Source: Prorocentrum cordatum (Eukaryota > Sar > Dinophyceae > Prorocentrales > Prorocentraceae). Taken from it: DNA of 64,000 nucleotides. Made by a program: the position numbers and the translations under genes. Below the pieces are notes generated by a model, which did not search any database, was not told the DNA's origin, and worked only from the letters and a program-made list of their open reading frames with translations. The stretch is from NCBI GenBank assembly GCA_963575745.1, contig CAUYUJ010020682.1, positions 333,501 to 397,500 on the forward strand. Reading direction: 5' to 3'. This document shows, in pieces, positions 12,201 through 25,400 of this stretch; within the stretch, counting starts at the first letter, position 1; every line of letters starts with the position of its first letter.

Positions 12201-15200
12201 TGAGGGTGGCCCCCATGGGCTGGTCGTGGGCCACGTGGCGGTGCCAGTCGGTGATGGGCCGCGTCGCCGAAGCTGCCAGGTGCGATGGTGCCTCGCGACT
12301 TCGCGAAGGGCGCCCTGCCCCAGCGCTGGGCCCCGCGTGCCACCTCGAGTACGTCGGCGACTTCGCGAGCATCGGCTACGACGCGACGGCTGTCAGGACG
12401 GCGGTCTCCAACGTCATGCAGGAGCTGAAGCGTCGCGGCTTGGTCGTCACGCATGAAGCGCACCTCGGTGGCAACGAGGGCGAGTATGCCGTGCTGGGGT
12501 GGTCGATCACGAGTTCGGGCCGCCTCTCGGCTTCGGCGTCCAGGCTCTGGCGAGTTCGTCTTGCGGTCCGAGGTCTCCCACGGCGAGGTCGTGCTTCTGG
12601 CCGGGACATTGAGCGCGTGCTAGCCACATCATCTTCGTCACTCTCGCGCGCCGCGAGGGGCTCAGCATTCTCGAGTCGTGCTTCCGCTTTGTGCACAAGT
12701 GCTACCACCAGGAGGTGCCCCTCTGGTCTCAGGTTAGGCAGGGGCCCATGTCCTGGGATGGCGTTGCCCCCCTACTGTGGCGTGATCTCCATGCTCAGTG
12801 GCCCCCTACTGTCGGCTGCGTTGACGCCTCCCCTTGGGGGTTGGGCGCCTGCGACGCCGAGTGGGAAGTGGCCGCTGTTCGGGAGGTCGGGCGTCATAGT
12901 GAGAGGTGGCGCTATGGCAGGGCTGAGCGCTTGCTTCCTCGTCTTCGCGCCCGCGCTGCCGAGTCTGCCGCCGACGCGACTGCCAGCCCGTCGGCCCACC
13001 TGTGGAGCGTGACTTCCTGGCCTCTCCCGAGGTTGCCAAGAAACATTTGCAAAATTGTTCATGGCGCGTCGCAGGTCGCCGGAAGTGGGATCGTCTCGAG
13101 GGGGCGCCTGTGCTTGAGGCCCGTGCTGTTCTCTATCATGTTCGCCATTCGCTGCGGGCTTCCCCGGATCATGGTGAGGGGCTGCTCGTCTGGGGACATT
13201 CGTTGGCGCCTGTCTCTGCTGCTTCCAGGACGCGGGCTCACACTCGCACCCTGTTCTCCATCATGCGTCGCACAGGTGCCCTCTCGTTGGCTTCGGGGAG
13301 TTTTTTCTGTGCACGTTGGATCCCGTCTGAGTACAATGTGGCTGGTGGCCCGTCGAGGGGCCGAGGAGGTCCCAGCCTGCCGTCGGCAATTGCATTTAAG
13401 GAAGGCCCCAACAAGTCCTCCGAGCCCGCGAGCCTCCAGGGCCCCCTCGTCATAGACAAGGTTGTCGCCTCGCACGGACACAGATGTCAGCGCGCGCGCG
13501 AAGGAGGTGGAGGTCAGCGCGAACAAGAGCACGGCAATGACCTGCACGGAGGTGGAGCACATCATCACTCTCTTGGTCAGACACCGCACTACGAGCACTA
13601 TGACACGGCGGGGGAGGAGGAGCACTTAGAGCGCTGCGGCCCCGAAGATGGCCATCCCAAGGGAGTCTTGGGACGTCGTCGCCGCGTCCGCCCTCGGCCG
13701 CCTCGGGGCCCGAGAACGATTCGTATATTTCCATGCGTTGCGGCACTCGCTCCTGCAGCAGTGCTCTCGCTCTTGCCAGTGATGAGCTCGGGGCTCCTCC
13801 AGGGCTATCCGCGCGAGCGTCCTGCGGCAGCCTCGGACGCGCGCCCGGCGGCGGCGACGCTGGCGCGCGCGGCCTGTCAGATAGCCGCCCGGGCTCGAGC
13901 GCTCAGTCTATGGCGCGGCAGGGCGCGCCTGATCGAGCCGCCGCCAGGCATGCCTGCGCTCAACGCGGCGTCGGTGAGGACCGCTGCGGGCCGCCAGGCT
14001 TGCACCGGCATGCTGAAGGGCTTCGACGCCTGGGTGAGTCAGAGGTGCCGCGCCACCAGCGACCCGGCGCAGCTCGACAGGGCCGTGCGCGACTACCTCA
14101 ACCACCTCTTCGAGCAGAGCTACCACCAGACATGTGCCAACCGCGTGATAGCGGCAGCAGCCTGGCGCGATCCGCGCTATGCGAAGATGGGGCCCCTCGA
14201 CTTGCCGCTCGCGAAGCAGGCCGCCGAGGGATGGCGCAACCTCGCGCGGCCTCGCAGCCGCATGGCCCTGCCGTACGAGGTCGTCGCCATGATAGTCAAC
14301 TATCTATCGCATCATCGGAGCGCCCAGGAGAGATTCACGGGCTGCGGCTTCAGGACGCGGTGCCGCCGTCGGCTGCTGCCTCGGGAGCCCATCGTTACGT
14401 CTCGGTGACGCTGCGCGCGCAGGAGGTCGGCGACGTCTCGAAGACAGGCGAGTTCGACGCCTCGGTGCGGCTGGATCTCGACAGGCAGGCGGGCCTCGCC
14501 GAGGGGCTGCTGGCGATGGCGGCGGCGCGCCGCCGCGGGGGAGCCCCTGCTGCCGCGCCTCTCGTCGCTGTCAGCCAGCGCGAGGTGGCGGACGCCTGGC
14601 GCAAGGCGGTGAAGGCGCTCGGCTTGGCGAAGCTCGGTGCCTGCCACGTCTACCAGCTGCGCCACTCGGGCCCAAGCCACGACTACGCGGCGTCGCTGAA
14701 GGACCTCGGGCAGATCAGGCGCCGGGGCCGCTGGAAGTCGTGGAGCTCGGTCAGGAGGTGCGAGAAAGGCGGACGGCTGACCGAGCCGCTGCACAATCTG
14801 CCCGCCGCGCAGCGCCGGCGCGCAGAGGTGTGCGCCGTGAATCTGAGCCAGTCACGCCGCGGCCTGCCCTCGCCAGTAGCGCCCGTTCGCCTCGCCCGCC
14901 AGTGATTTCAGATCTGTGATCGGGAACCGGTGGTTTCGTTAAAACTGTGGCCCAGTTAGGCATGCCAGTGCTTATGTGGGGCACGTCGCTGGGAGAGAAG
15001 CATGACCTTTCTCGGCCCTGTAATCGCTCGCCCGTCCGGTTCTGGACGCTTGCAGGTCGCATCAGAGGATGGCATGCTGGCGTTCCTTGCAACACTCTGA
15101 CCAGGTGCCGCGACCATGGGGCCGGGGCCCCTCCTGTTCGCTCCGACCTCCACCTCCTCGGCCTCCCCGGCCTGAAGCCTGACTTGCAGGGGTGGCCTGC

Positions 15201-16265
15201 CCCGAAGGCAGGATCCTGGCGAGCTCAATCTTTTCTTGCACTGGCAGAAAAAGTGCGCTCAGGATAACTATCCTCTGCTTGCTCGCCCTCTCCCTCACTT
15301 TTCTCCTCTTCCTCCCTCCTGCCCCCACCCCGCGCCACTTCTCCCCCTGCGCGTGCGGTGGGGGGGAGACAGGAGGAGTTGGTGATTGGAAAATGTGGAG
15401 GAGGGGTGGAGGGAGGAGAGACGGGGTCGAGGGGGGGAGAAGGAAGGGTCGAGGGAGAAGAAGGAGGGAGGACGAAGGGTTTCCCATCCTCCCTCACTCC
15501 TACCTCCTCCTCCTCCTCCTCCTCCTCCTCCTCCTCCTCCTCCTCCTCCTCCTCCTCTTCTTCCCGCTCCCCCCCGCGCGCGCGGGGGAGATAAGGGAGG
15601 AATGCGTGGTGGACCTTGGCCAATCCAGGACACACCAGCGATGCTGCTGCACGTCTTCCCATCCCAAACAATTTTTATGATCGAAGCCCCCTGCCGTCTT
15701 CTCGTGCCCGCGTTTTCCTCAGGCGATCGATGGAGCCGACGCCGTGGACCCCGCCCTGAACTTGATCAAGGCTGGGCGGCAAAGCCCCCGCCCCCCTCCC
15801 TCCTCCCTCTCTCTTTCCTCTTCCTCCGTCTCCTCCTCACCTCCTTTTCCCCCCTCCTTTGCCCGATCCCCGTCTGCTCTCCCGTTCACCATTCCTCTCT
15901 CTCTCTCTCTCTTTCCCTTCCTCTTTCTCCTCATCCTCTCCTCACTCGTCTCCATCCCTCACCTACTCTAACTTTCCTCTGCGCTGCATCTCCCCTCCCT
16001 CCCGTCACATGCGCGCCCCGCCTTCAATGCCCCCTCCCGCCTCGTGATGTTAAATTTTCACTTTGGGGGAGGGGAGGCTGAGGGAGGAGGGAATGGACCA
16101 GGCAGGAGTAGAAGGAGACGGAGACCAGTCCAGTCCAGTCCGGCCTGCTCTTGGAGGCGTGGTCTGCAGTAAGTGTGCCGTGAATGCAGCCTCCTGTCGC
16201 GTTCGCAACAGTGTGTTCCGCGGGGGAAGAGGAGGCGAAGACGAGGGAGGAGGAGGTGGAGGAGG

Positions 16266-16306
<41 letters not shown>

Positions 16307-18185
16307 GCCAACAAGCCATCAAGCAAGCATGTCCAGCGGGGCGACTCGAAGAGACGCTCGCCCTATTGATGGGAGGGAGACGAGGACAGCTTGTAAGAAT
16401 AAAGGCGGCGACCTGTGAAACAGACTAAGAGACACACCCCTCACGGGCAGAGTGCCCAGCATCGGGCGTGGCGCGTGGCATGAGTAGGAGCAGCAGCAAT
16501 GACGGTCGTGCACTCGGGGTGATGGAAGACCAGCCCACACCAAGGGGGGCACCACGCGGGGGACGGCGCCAGCTCCTCCCTTGGCATCGCTAGGACGTGT
16601 GCATTGTTTCTCGGCGCGGATCTTTGAGAAGCATCCTCGGCCATCGGGCCAACAAACACACGCACGGCACCGAAAGATGCACAGGGAATGGAAGTCCGAG
16701 CGACGGCGAGCTCCTGGGGGTCGAGGTTCACGGAACGAGGAGCAGCTTTGGCCGGAGCCCAGAGCGGCATCGACTCGCATAGCTCCCGCGCCCAGGTCCG
16801 CGGACGGAGGGGAGGGGAGGGTCGGCGCCACAGGTGGCTCTCCCAAGCCCGGGCTGGCCAGAGGGGATCGGAGGGGATCGGTTGACCCCCCCCATCTGGT
16901 GGTTGCCCCAGGCCTCCCAGGTGGGGTCGGAGTGGATGGGGTCGGAGGATCTCGCCGCATCGCCGATGCATCGCAGATGCATTGTCGATGCATCGTCGAT
17001 GTGGCTCGATGTGGAGCCCGATTTTATACACGCAGACGGCGCCGATGCATCGGCGATGTATCGCCGATGTATCAGCGATGCGGCGCGATCCTCCGACCCC
17101 ATCTACTCCGACCCCATCTAGGAGGCCTCTACGGCAGGCTCGTTCCGTGTCGACGCGGCGGCGACCCCGGCGCAGGTGTTCAAGGTGGAACGCCGCCAGT
17201 GGCCCCGGATCGGCCGATGTCGAACGGCTTGCGCTATCGGAATGCCACGGCCGTTCAAGGTTGAACGATCCACGCTGTGTCAGGCGACCAACGCCTTGGT
17301 CGTCGCCACACGAACCTGTACCTGCTCCCCGAGATATAGGGGTATGTGAACATCATGGCCACGGCAGCAAAGGCTCGCAGAGTTCACGGCCCTCTCTTTC
17401 TCATTCAGCGCATCCCTGGGAGGAGGAGGAGGCATCCGCCGCCGCACCCCTTGCTTGAGTTTCGACTCCGTCCCCGCTCCGCCGCCGAGCATCATCCGCT
17501 TCCAGAGTGGACGGGATGGGACTGGACGGCACGAGCAGGAGGAGATCCAGTGCAAACCCAAGATGCATCAGCGATGTTGCAAAAGAGTGTCTTCCCAAGT
17601 TCCCTTTCCACTGTGTCCTACCAGAGTTTATTGCTAAGGCCGTGCGGTCAGTGCCGCCGACCCTGGATACTTCGGTCCTCGAGGGTGACGGGATGCCTGA
17701 TAAGACGTCGGAGGTAAATGAAGACGTGGCGGAAGAGGCGGCGGAGGAGGAGGAGGAGGAGGAGGAGGAGGAAGGGGACGAGGAGGAGGAGGAGGAGGAG
17801 GAGGAGGAGGAGGAGGGAGGGGGAGGGGGGAGGAGGGGGGAGGAGGAGGAGGAGGAGGAGGAGGAGGAGGGAGGAGGAGGAGAGGAGGAGGAGGAGGAGG
17901 AGGAGGAGGAGGAGGGAGGAGGAGGGGGGGAGGAGGAGGATAAGGAGGAGGAGAGGAGGGAGGAGGAGGAGGGAGGAGGAGAGGAGGAGGAGGAGGAGGA
18001 GGGAGGAGGAGGAGGAGGAGGAGTAGGGGGAGAGGGAGGGAGAGGGTCGCCCGGGGGATGCGTATCTGCCCCCCCCACCCCACCCCCACCCCCCCACCAT
18101 CCCCCCGGTGGGGAGGGTAGGGAGGGGCTTCGCCACGACTACGATTTCCTTATGTTTCGTGTTCGATTTCCATTTATTTCGGGCA

Positions 18186-18217
<32 letters not shown>

Positions 18218-19229
18218 GATCCACGCAAGACGACGACACCAGGATGCGCCTTCCACACGCCGACAGGGTCGGCGGATTTTCGTTGTGGGAAGCGCTACAT
18301 TGGAAGACAACCGTTTGATAACCATCATCAATCACACCAAAAACGCAATTCCTGGGATTTTGACGCCGCGAACCAACGTGACATTGCATCATGACAGATC
18401 TACGTCGTACAAGAAAGCCTTTCTTGGTACTCCACCCATACGCGTTCTTGCAACTGCTGCAAACTTTCAGACACAATTCACATTGTGCTAAGGCGGCAGC
18501 CATTTTTTGAAAAGGAACCCCCCTCCATCTTTGAAACTGCTGTTGCCTTTTCAAACGACTGTGCGCGGCGCTTGGGCGACAGCCACATTTTGAAGAGGAA
18601 CCGCCCTCCATCTTTGGAATTGTTGCAATTCTCCACGACGAACGTGCGCGGCACCCAGACGAGAGACACAGGTTGAAAAGGAATCGTCCACGACATTTGA
18701 AATTGCTGCAAATTTGTGAGACCGATGTATCTGGCGAGAAGGTGGGAACCACATTTGAAAACGAGCGGTCCTCCATCTTCAAAGCCGCTGGAAATGTCCA
18801 AGACGAACGTGCGCGGCGCCCAGGCGAGAGAAGCCTTCTGGAAAGGAACCACCCTTCATCTTGGAAATTGCTGCAAGCCTTTCAGGCGAGTGTGCGCGGC
18901 GCGAAGGCCAGAGCCACATTCTTCAAATTCATACATGGTGGGGAAGTCTCATGCGAAAGGCCCGGTCTGCCCTACCGACGCGTCTGAGAATCAGTCTGGA
19001 AATGAGTAGGAATCTAAGGATACTCGGAGTGGCGAAGCGAGGAGGCTTGACGAAGCCGCATAATGGGAACAGGACAATCAGGAGGAGGAGGAGGAGGAGG
19101 AGGAGGAGGAGGAGAGGGAGTTCACAGTCGGAGGGAGGAGACAAGAAGCCGGGAGGGAGGTGGAGGAGAAGGTGGGAGATGATGAGTTTGGTTATGATAC
19201 CGATAATGTTGAGAGGATGATTGTCCTAC

Positions 19230-19266
<37 letters not shown>

Positions 19267-19451
19267 AATAATGATGGTATTGATAATGGTGATGACGACA
19301 ACGATGATGACGACGATGGTGGTGGTGATGGTGTTGATGATCGTGATGATAAGGAGGATGAGGATTATGAGGATGATGAGGATGATGGTGAGGATGATGA
19401 TGTTGATGATGATGATGATGATGTTGATGCTGGCGATGATGCTGATGATGC

Positions 19452-19492
<41 letters not shown>

Positions 19493-22400
19493 GTGGCGGT
19501 GGTGGTGGTGGTGCTGCTGGTGCTGGTGACGAGGAGGATGAGGAGGAGGAAGAGGAGGAGGAACAACAGGAGGAGGAGGAGGAGGAGGAGGAGGAGCAGG
19601 AGCAGGAGGTGGACAACAATCGGAGGAGCAAGGGATGAGGAGGAGAAAGTGTATGGATGAGGACGGGGGACGAGGGAAGCCAATATTCGAACTCCCCCCA
19701 TACTCAGAGGCGTCAGCTTAGCGCGCGTCAGCATGCGACCCCCCCTCTCGACGCTGGCGAGGTGGAGGGGCGGGGGGGGGGCGGGCGGGCAAATGGGGGA
19801 GGGGGGACAGCGGCAGTGTCCCATGGGCTTTGGCCGATATTTCCGTCGGAGGGCAGTGCAGCGTGGGCCAATTTTTGCACGAGTTTGGCATGTTCCGAGC
19901 TCGGGGAATTATCCATGAGGACTGGTGCTCGCGGTTCGTCAAGGGAGCCTTCCGCCCCCGGGCCTCGTTCTTTGGACCCACCGTCGTCACTCAGACGCTG
20001 CGCAGAGGTTCGGCACGAACGAAACATGTACGGAAAGAATGGGTACGATATTTAGCAGCAGTTCCAGCCCGTTTTGAACATGATTCGTTGTCCGCGCCGC
20101 CGCGGGCGATGTCCATTTGTGACAGAAGGCGGCCTGCGCAACAGCCGCCGCTGTCGGTTTTGAACAACACTGGCTCAAGCCGTTTCGGCTCAATATTTTT
20201 TTGCCAACGCTTCTTTGCGGCGATTATCTGTCTCTGTGTTCTGCTATGGTGTTTGCACCTGAAGCAAGGATCGGTGGACTGGTGCGTGAGACGAGGCTCT
20301 TCATCAACAACGAGTTTGTGGACGCAAAATCGAAAAAGACGTTCCCCACGGTGGATCCACGCACGGAGGAAGTTATTTGCCACATGCAAGAGGCTGGCAA
20401 GGAAGACGTGGACGCTGCAGTGGAAGCCGCCACTATAGCTTTCAAAACTTGGAAGAAGAGCAACGGCTGCGATCGGCGTGGCATGATGCTGCGGCTTGCG
20501 GACCTCATCGAGAAGCACCGCGTCCAGTTGGCCGAGCTCGAGGCGCTAGACAACGGGAAGCCCCAGCATGTTGCCGACGGCGTGGACATCGGCTTTGTGA
20601 TCGAGTGCTACCGCTACTTTGCCGGCTTTGCGGACAAGGGCGGAGGCAAGGTCATCAACACCACCCGTGACACTGGGAGCACCTTCGCCTTCACGACCCA
20701 CGAACCTGTTGGTGTGTGTGGCATGATCATTCCTTGGAATTTCCCTCTTCTCATGCAGGCCTGGAAGCTGGCCCCAGCCTTGGCAATGGGCTGCACATGC
20801 GTCATGAAGCTTAGTGAGAAGACGCCCCTCTCTGGCATGATGATAATGGCCCTTTTCAAGGAGGCTGGCTTCCCTCCTGGTGTCGTGAACATGCTCAACG
20901 GTCCAGGCATGACAGGAGACATGATTGCGCGCCACCCTGGCATTGCTAAAGTCGCTTTCACTGGTAGCACCGGAACTGGCAGGAAAATCGCAATCGCAGC
21001 TGCGGAGTCAAATCTGAAGAAGGTGAGTTTGGAACTCGGCGGCAAATCCCCCATGATTATCTGCAAGGACGCAGACCTCGACCAGGCAGTCATCGCTTGC
21101 CACGTCGGCCTATTTGTCAACATGGGCCAGTGCTGCTGCGCCTCTAGCCGCATCTACATCCACGAGGATGTGCATGACGCCTTCGTGGCCAAGGTCATGG
21201 AGAAGGCGAAGACCCTCCGCGTGCAAGGTGATACCACCTCAGAGACGGCAGTGCCGATATGCGATCTCGGTCCTCAGGTGGACAAGATCCAATTCGATAA
21301 GATCCTCAGTTACATCGAAACTGGAAAGGCAGAGGGAGCCAAGTGTCTCTTGGGTGGGAACCGCCTTGGTGATAAGGGCTACTACGTCGCACCAACGGTC
21401 TTCTCCGAGGTGAAAGATGACATGACAATTGCTAGGGAGGAGATCTTTGGCCCAGTCATGCAGCTCATGAAGTTCAAGACTCTCGAGGAGGCCATCACCC
21501 GCGCAAACGACACGCACTATGGCCTTGCTGCAGGCCTCTGCACGCGGGACGTCGGTACGGCCCTCGCTACTGCCCATGACTTGAACGCAGGCACTGTGTG
21601 GATCAATTGCTACGATAATTTCGATATGGCATGCCCCTTCGGTGGCTACAAGTCCAGCGGTTGGGGGCGCGACAAGGGCGAGTACGCGCTGGAGAATTAC
21701 ACGGAGGTCAAGTGCGTAATGATGCCCATGGACTCAAAACACCCCTGAGTGCAGTACAGCCACCGGCCGTCCCAGTCGGCCAGCCGCAGGCCGGGTGTCG
21801 CGCGGCGTGCCCCTCACGGAGCAGCGTTCCGTCCGGCTCTGCCACGGTCTGGCTGGTTTGGTGCCTCCTCGCAGGTCGCTGTCCCGGAGTCTTAACTCCA
21901 CCGCTCCCGTTTGTGTCTGATCCAGCTCGAAGCTTGCTGACATGTCAACCTTTTGGACCCGCGATGCTTCAGTGCGCAGCGAGGTGAGGCTTGCTGACAT
22001 GTCGACCTTTTGGACCCGCGATGCCTCAGTGCGCAGCGAGATGTTGACCAGCAACAGACGAGGATCACTCGGATTGTCCAACTTTTTGGCCGGTGGCTTA
22101 CGCCGTACGCGCGTGGCGGGGCGTTGAGCAGATCCGCGCATCCGAGATAGTTGATGCGAGCTCAGGGAAAACATATTTTTCTTCGAGCGATCCCCACCGA
22201 AACCTTCGGCGTGTGTTCCCAACGATTCGCGCGCCTGCTGGAACAATGTGCGCGGGGCCCAGCGGTCTCGGCCAGCGCGGTGGCCAGGCCAGGTCGCAAG
22301 TTGATGTTTTCCGAAAGTCTGACAACCCCAGGGCCCCTGAAAAAAGAAACCGAGACAAGTCCCTGGAGCGACAAACCAGCTCCAAAAACGAGTCTTGCGA

Positions 22401-25400
22401 GACCCCCAAACTTGTTCGGAGAGAATATGCAGCCTGTTAGAAGAGGAAGATGAGCAGCAGCAGCAGCAGCAGCAACACGAGGAGGCGGACGACGGAGGAG
22501 GAAGAGGAGGAGGTGAGGCGGACCTCTCCTTCCTCCTGCTCTGGACGCCCCGTCCTCCTCTGACGACGGGGCGCAGGTCGCGTTTGATGAGACGCCGTGG
22601 AGTGGTGGTTGGCGCGTACGTATGTAATAGTGTGCTTTATTATGTGCGGTTCGACTCTGCCCCAGTGTAGTATACGGCATTGCGTTATGTCATGTTATGT
22701 TGTGGTCTGGCCGGCGTGACGTCGTGACGCTTGTCACTCTTGTTATCGTTTCTAATCGGTCGGTGTTGTTACTGTTTGTTTTTGTGGCCAGCCTGGGCTT
22801 GGCGCGCATGTCGCGTTTGACAGGCCGCCAGTGATCGGTCTCTGCTGAATTCTACTCTATCGCGTTGTGTTCGGTGTTGTTCTGCTCTATGCACATATGT
22901 GCGTTTCTGTCATGATCTCGACTGGGCGGCGTGACGCCGTGACGCCTATCGCGTTTGATATGTCGTCTAATCGGTCGTTGCCGCGCCTGTTTTTCCTGTG
23001 GCCAGGCGCGGGTGCTAGTGCGCCCTTGATTTATCGTTGCTGTATTTAGCAGTGTTGAGTTCTTTTATGGTCGATAAGGTTTTATCATGCTCTGCTACAC
23101 TCTGATATGTTCTGTTGTCCACGGGACGGCGTCACGGCTTGACGCCTGTCACGTTAGCTACGTCGTCCGATCGGTCGTTGCTGCGCCTCGTTGTACCTGT
23201 GGCCGGGCTGACTTCGGCGCGCGCGCGCACGTCGAGTTAGATTATGTTGTCGTACGCCTTTTATTTGATGAGCTTCCTTGTTTAAGTTTATGGTGTTATT
23301 GTGTTAAATCATGCTCTGTTATGCTCACCTCTGTCACTGTATGATCTGGTATGGTATGACACGCTCTGCTCTGTGGCTCCACTTTATGACATGACACGTA
23401 TGCTCTATCAAGTTCGGTTATGGTATGATATTAGATGTGATGCTGTTCAGGGTATGCTCAGTCCACTGTGGTATATTGCAGGAACTTATAGAATCATGCG
23501 ATATCTGGCCGTTGACGTAGAGGTAGCAGTAGTACAACGTTTATGTCATGTGATGTTGGTTACGGTGTGCTCTATTCGTTACCTTATGTTGATGTGGTAA
23601 CGGTATGCTACATTGTGTTCTGGCTTGCCTGTTTTGTTATCGACGGCCTGGCGTGACGCCGCGTCGCTTGTCACGATAGATCTGTCGTCCGATCATTCGT
23701 TGCTGCGCCTGCTTGTTCTTGTGACCAGCCTGAGCTCGGCGCGCACGTCGCGTTCGACTGCATTGTAGTACATTGTAGTATGTTGTGGTGAAGTGTTTTG
23801 AAAGTTTATGAAATGCTGTGATTCGGTGTTATCTTACGATGTGCTATGCCAGTGTGTGAAATGTTATGCTCTGTTGTGTTACGCTATGTTCTGGTGTGCT
23901 CTGTCCTTGTGTGCTATGATGTGTGGTGTTATGGTATGGCCTGTACGCTCCATGATGTCTTTGCATGCGCTGTTACGTTGTGTCTTGCATGCGTTGTTAT
24001 GTTACCATGTTGGAATATGTTAGGTTTCGCGATGCTATCATGTGTTATGCCGCGCTCTGTCCTGGTATGCATTGCCATGCGATGGGGTGGCATGTGATGT
24101 GATGGTGTGCGACGGTGTGCTGTGTCATGGCATGGCATGTTATGGTATGTCGTGTGTTATGGCATCGCATGATCTGCTAGGCTCGGTTGTGGCATGTATG
24201 AGGCGTGGTGTGATGTTATGTTCGGTATGCTCAAGTATTTCATAGGTTATGGTGTTATGATATGTTTTGTCAGGATATGATTCAACATATTACGCCGCGC
24301 TCTGTCAAGGTACGGTATGCCATCTGTGCTGCGATGTTACATGTTATGCGATATATGATAGGATGATGTGCTACGTCAAGTTGTGTCCTGTCATGGTATG
24401 CTATGAAATTCTATGTCATGCCATGATATGATATGTTCAGGCACGGTACGTGTGCCCCGATATGTCATAGCATGCGTTGATATGTTGTGTTGTGCTATGC
24501 TATGATATGTCATGTTTTGTGAGGGTGAGGCGTGTTCTGGTTTGGTACGTTCAGTTATGCAATGGTTTGTTGTGGTACGCTTGCTTTGCCATGTTATGTA
24601 ATGCTCTGTCGTGATGCTGTGCTATGGTATGGTTTGCTTTGTCATGCTGCGTTACGTTACGATGCGTTCTAGCATGATATGGCACGCTACGTTCGGAAAT
24701 GTGTTGTTATGTGGCGTGGTGTTATGCGCTGTTCTGTCGTGGCTTGTCTCGGTGTGCTGTACTCTGATCTGCTATGTTATTATACCGCTCTGTCATGTTC
24801 TGATTTGTCGGCCCAGAGCGGCACTCTCGGGGATACTCGGGGGACCTGGGGATCTGGCGGCCGCGGAATGCAGAGGGACGCGAGACAGGACTCCCGGGGA
24901 TATTCTGAAGCCTGGGGATCTGGCGGCCGCGGTATGCAGAGGGGCGCAAGGCGGGACTCGGGGGTATTCGGGAGCCTGGGGGTCTGGCGGCCGGGGTTTG
25001 CAGGGTGGACGGGTCGAGAGGTTTTTGAAATCTAGCAACCCCAACTTGTCAGGTGGGGACTAAACTTTTGGAGCTCCGTGTAGATTTCTTGGATCTACGC
25101 TGGGGCCAAACGGAGCGGCCAGGGAGCGGCGCCGCCACTGGCGCGCCCCTCCCTGGCGCGCGGGGGCTTCAGCTCAGATCCAAGAAATCCGCGCGGACCA
25201 GCAAGAGTTTATGCTCATGCCGGGTTTTTCGAGTGCACGTAAGGGTGGCCCTTCATCGGAGTGACCTTTGGAGCGGGCCCGACGCGATGCGATAGTAGCG
25301 TCTTGCGCGCTTGTGTTTGGGCCCCCAACGGCCCTCAAACAGCCGCGCACCAATGGTCACTCAGGGTCACTCTTGCGTGTAGCCGTGTTCTTGTTCCTCT

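Larger units (their letters stand above)
9560..14905 (+). mobile_element. degraded DIRS-like tyrosine-recombinase retrotransposon
   Basis: Gag-like ORF1, reverse transcriptase, RNase H and tyrosine recombinase follow in that order on the + strand. No LTR or DDE integrase is seen, so this is a DIRS-type layout. Coding sense is split over several frames with at least six shifts and one in-frame stop. Two catalytic residues are also changed, so the copy is dead. Termini were not identified; the limits given are the limits of coding similarity. It lies in sense orientation in rpiA intron 3. Confidence 0.75.
8646..15722 (+). other. rpiA: rpiA intron 3
   Basis: 7,077 bp, GT to AG. 8646-9560 is noncoding with GGA tracts (9005-9090, 9280-9320). 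A degraded DIRS-like retroelement occupies about 9560-14905. 14906-15722 holds a CTC tract (15503-15557) and GGA-rich DNA with no gene. Confidence 0.8.

Noticed and set aside
17507-18394. 295-residue acidic + strand frame
   Set aside because: Almost all of it is the (GAG)n purine tract; the flanks lack coding character.
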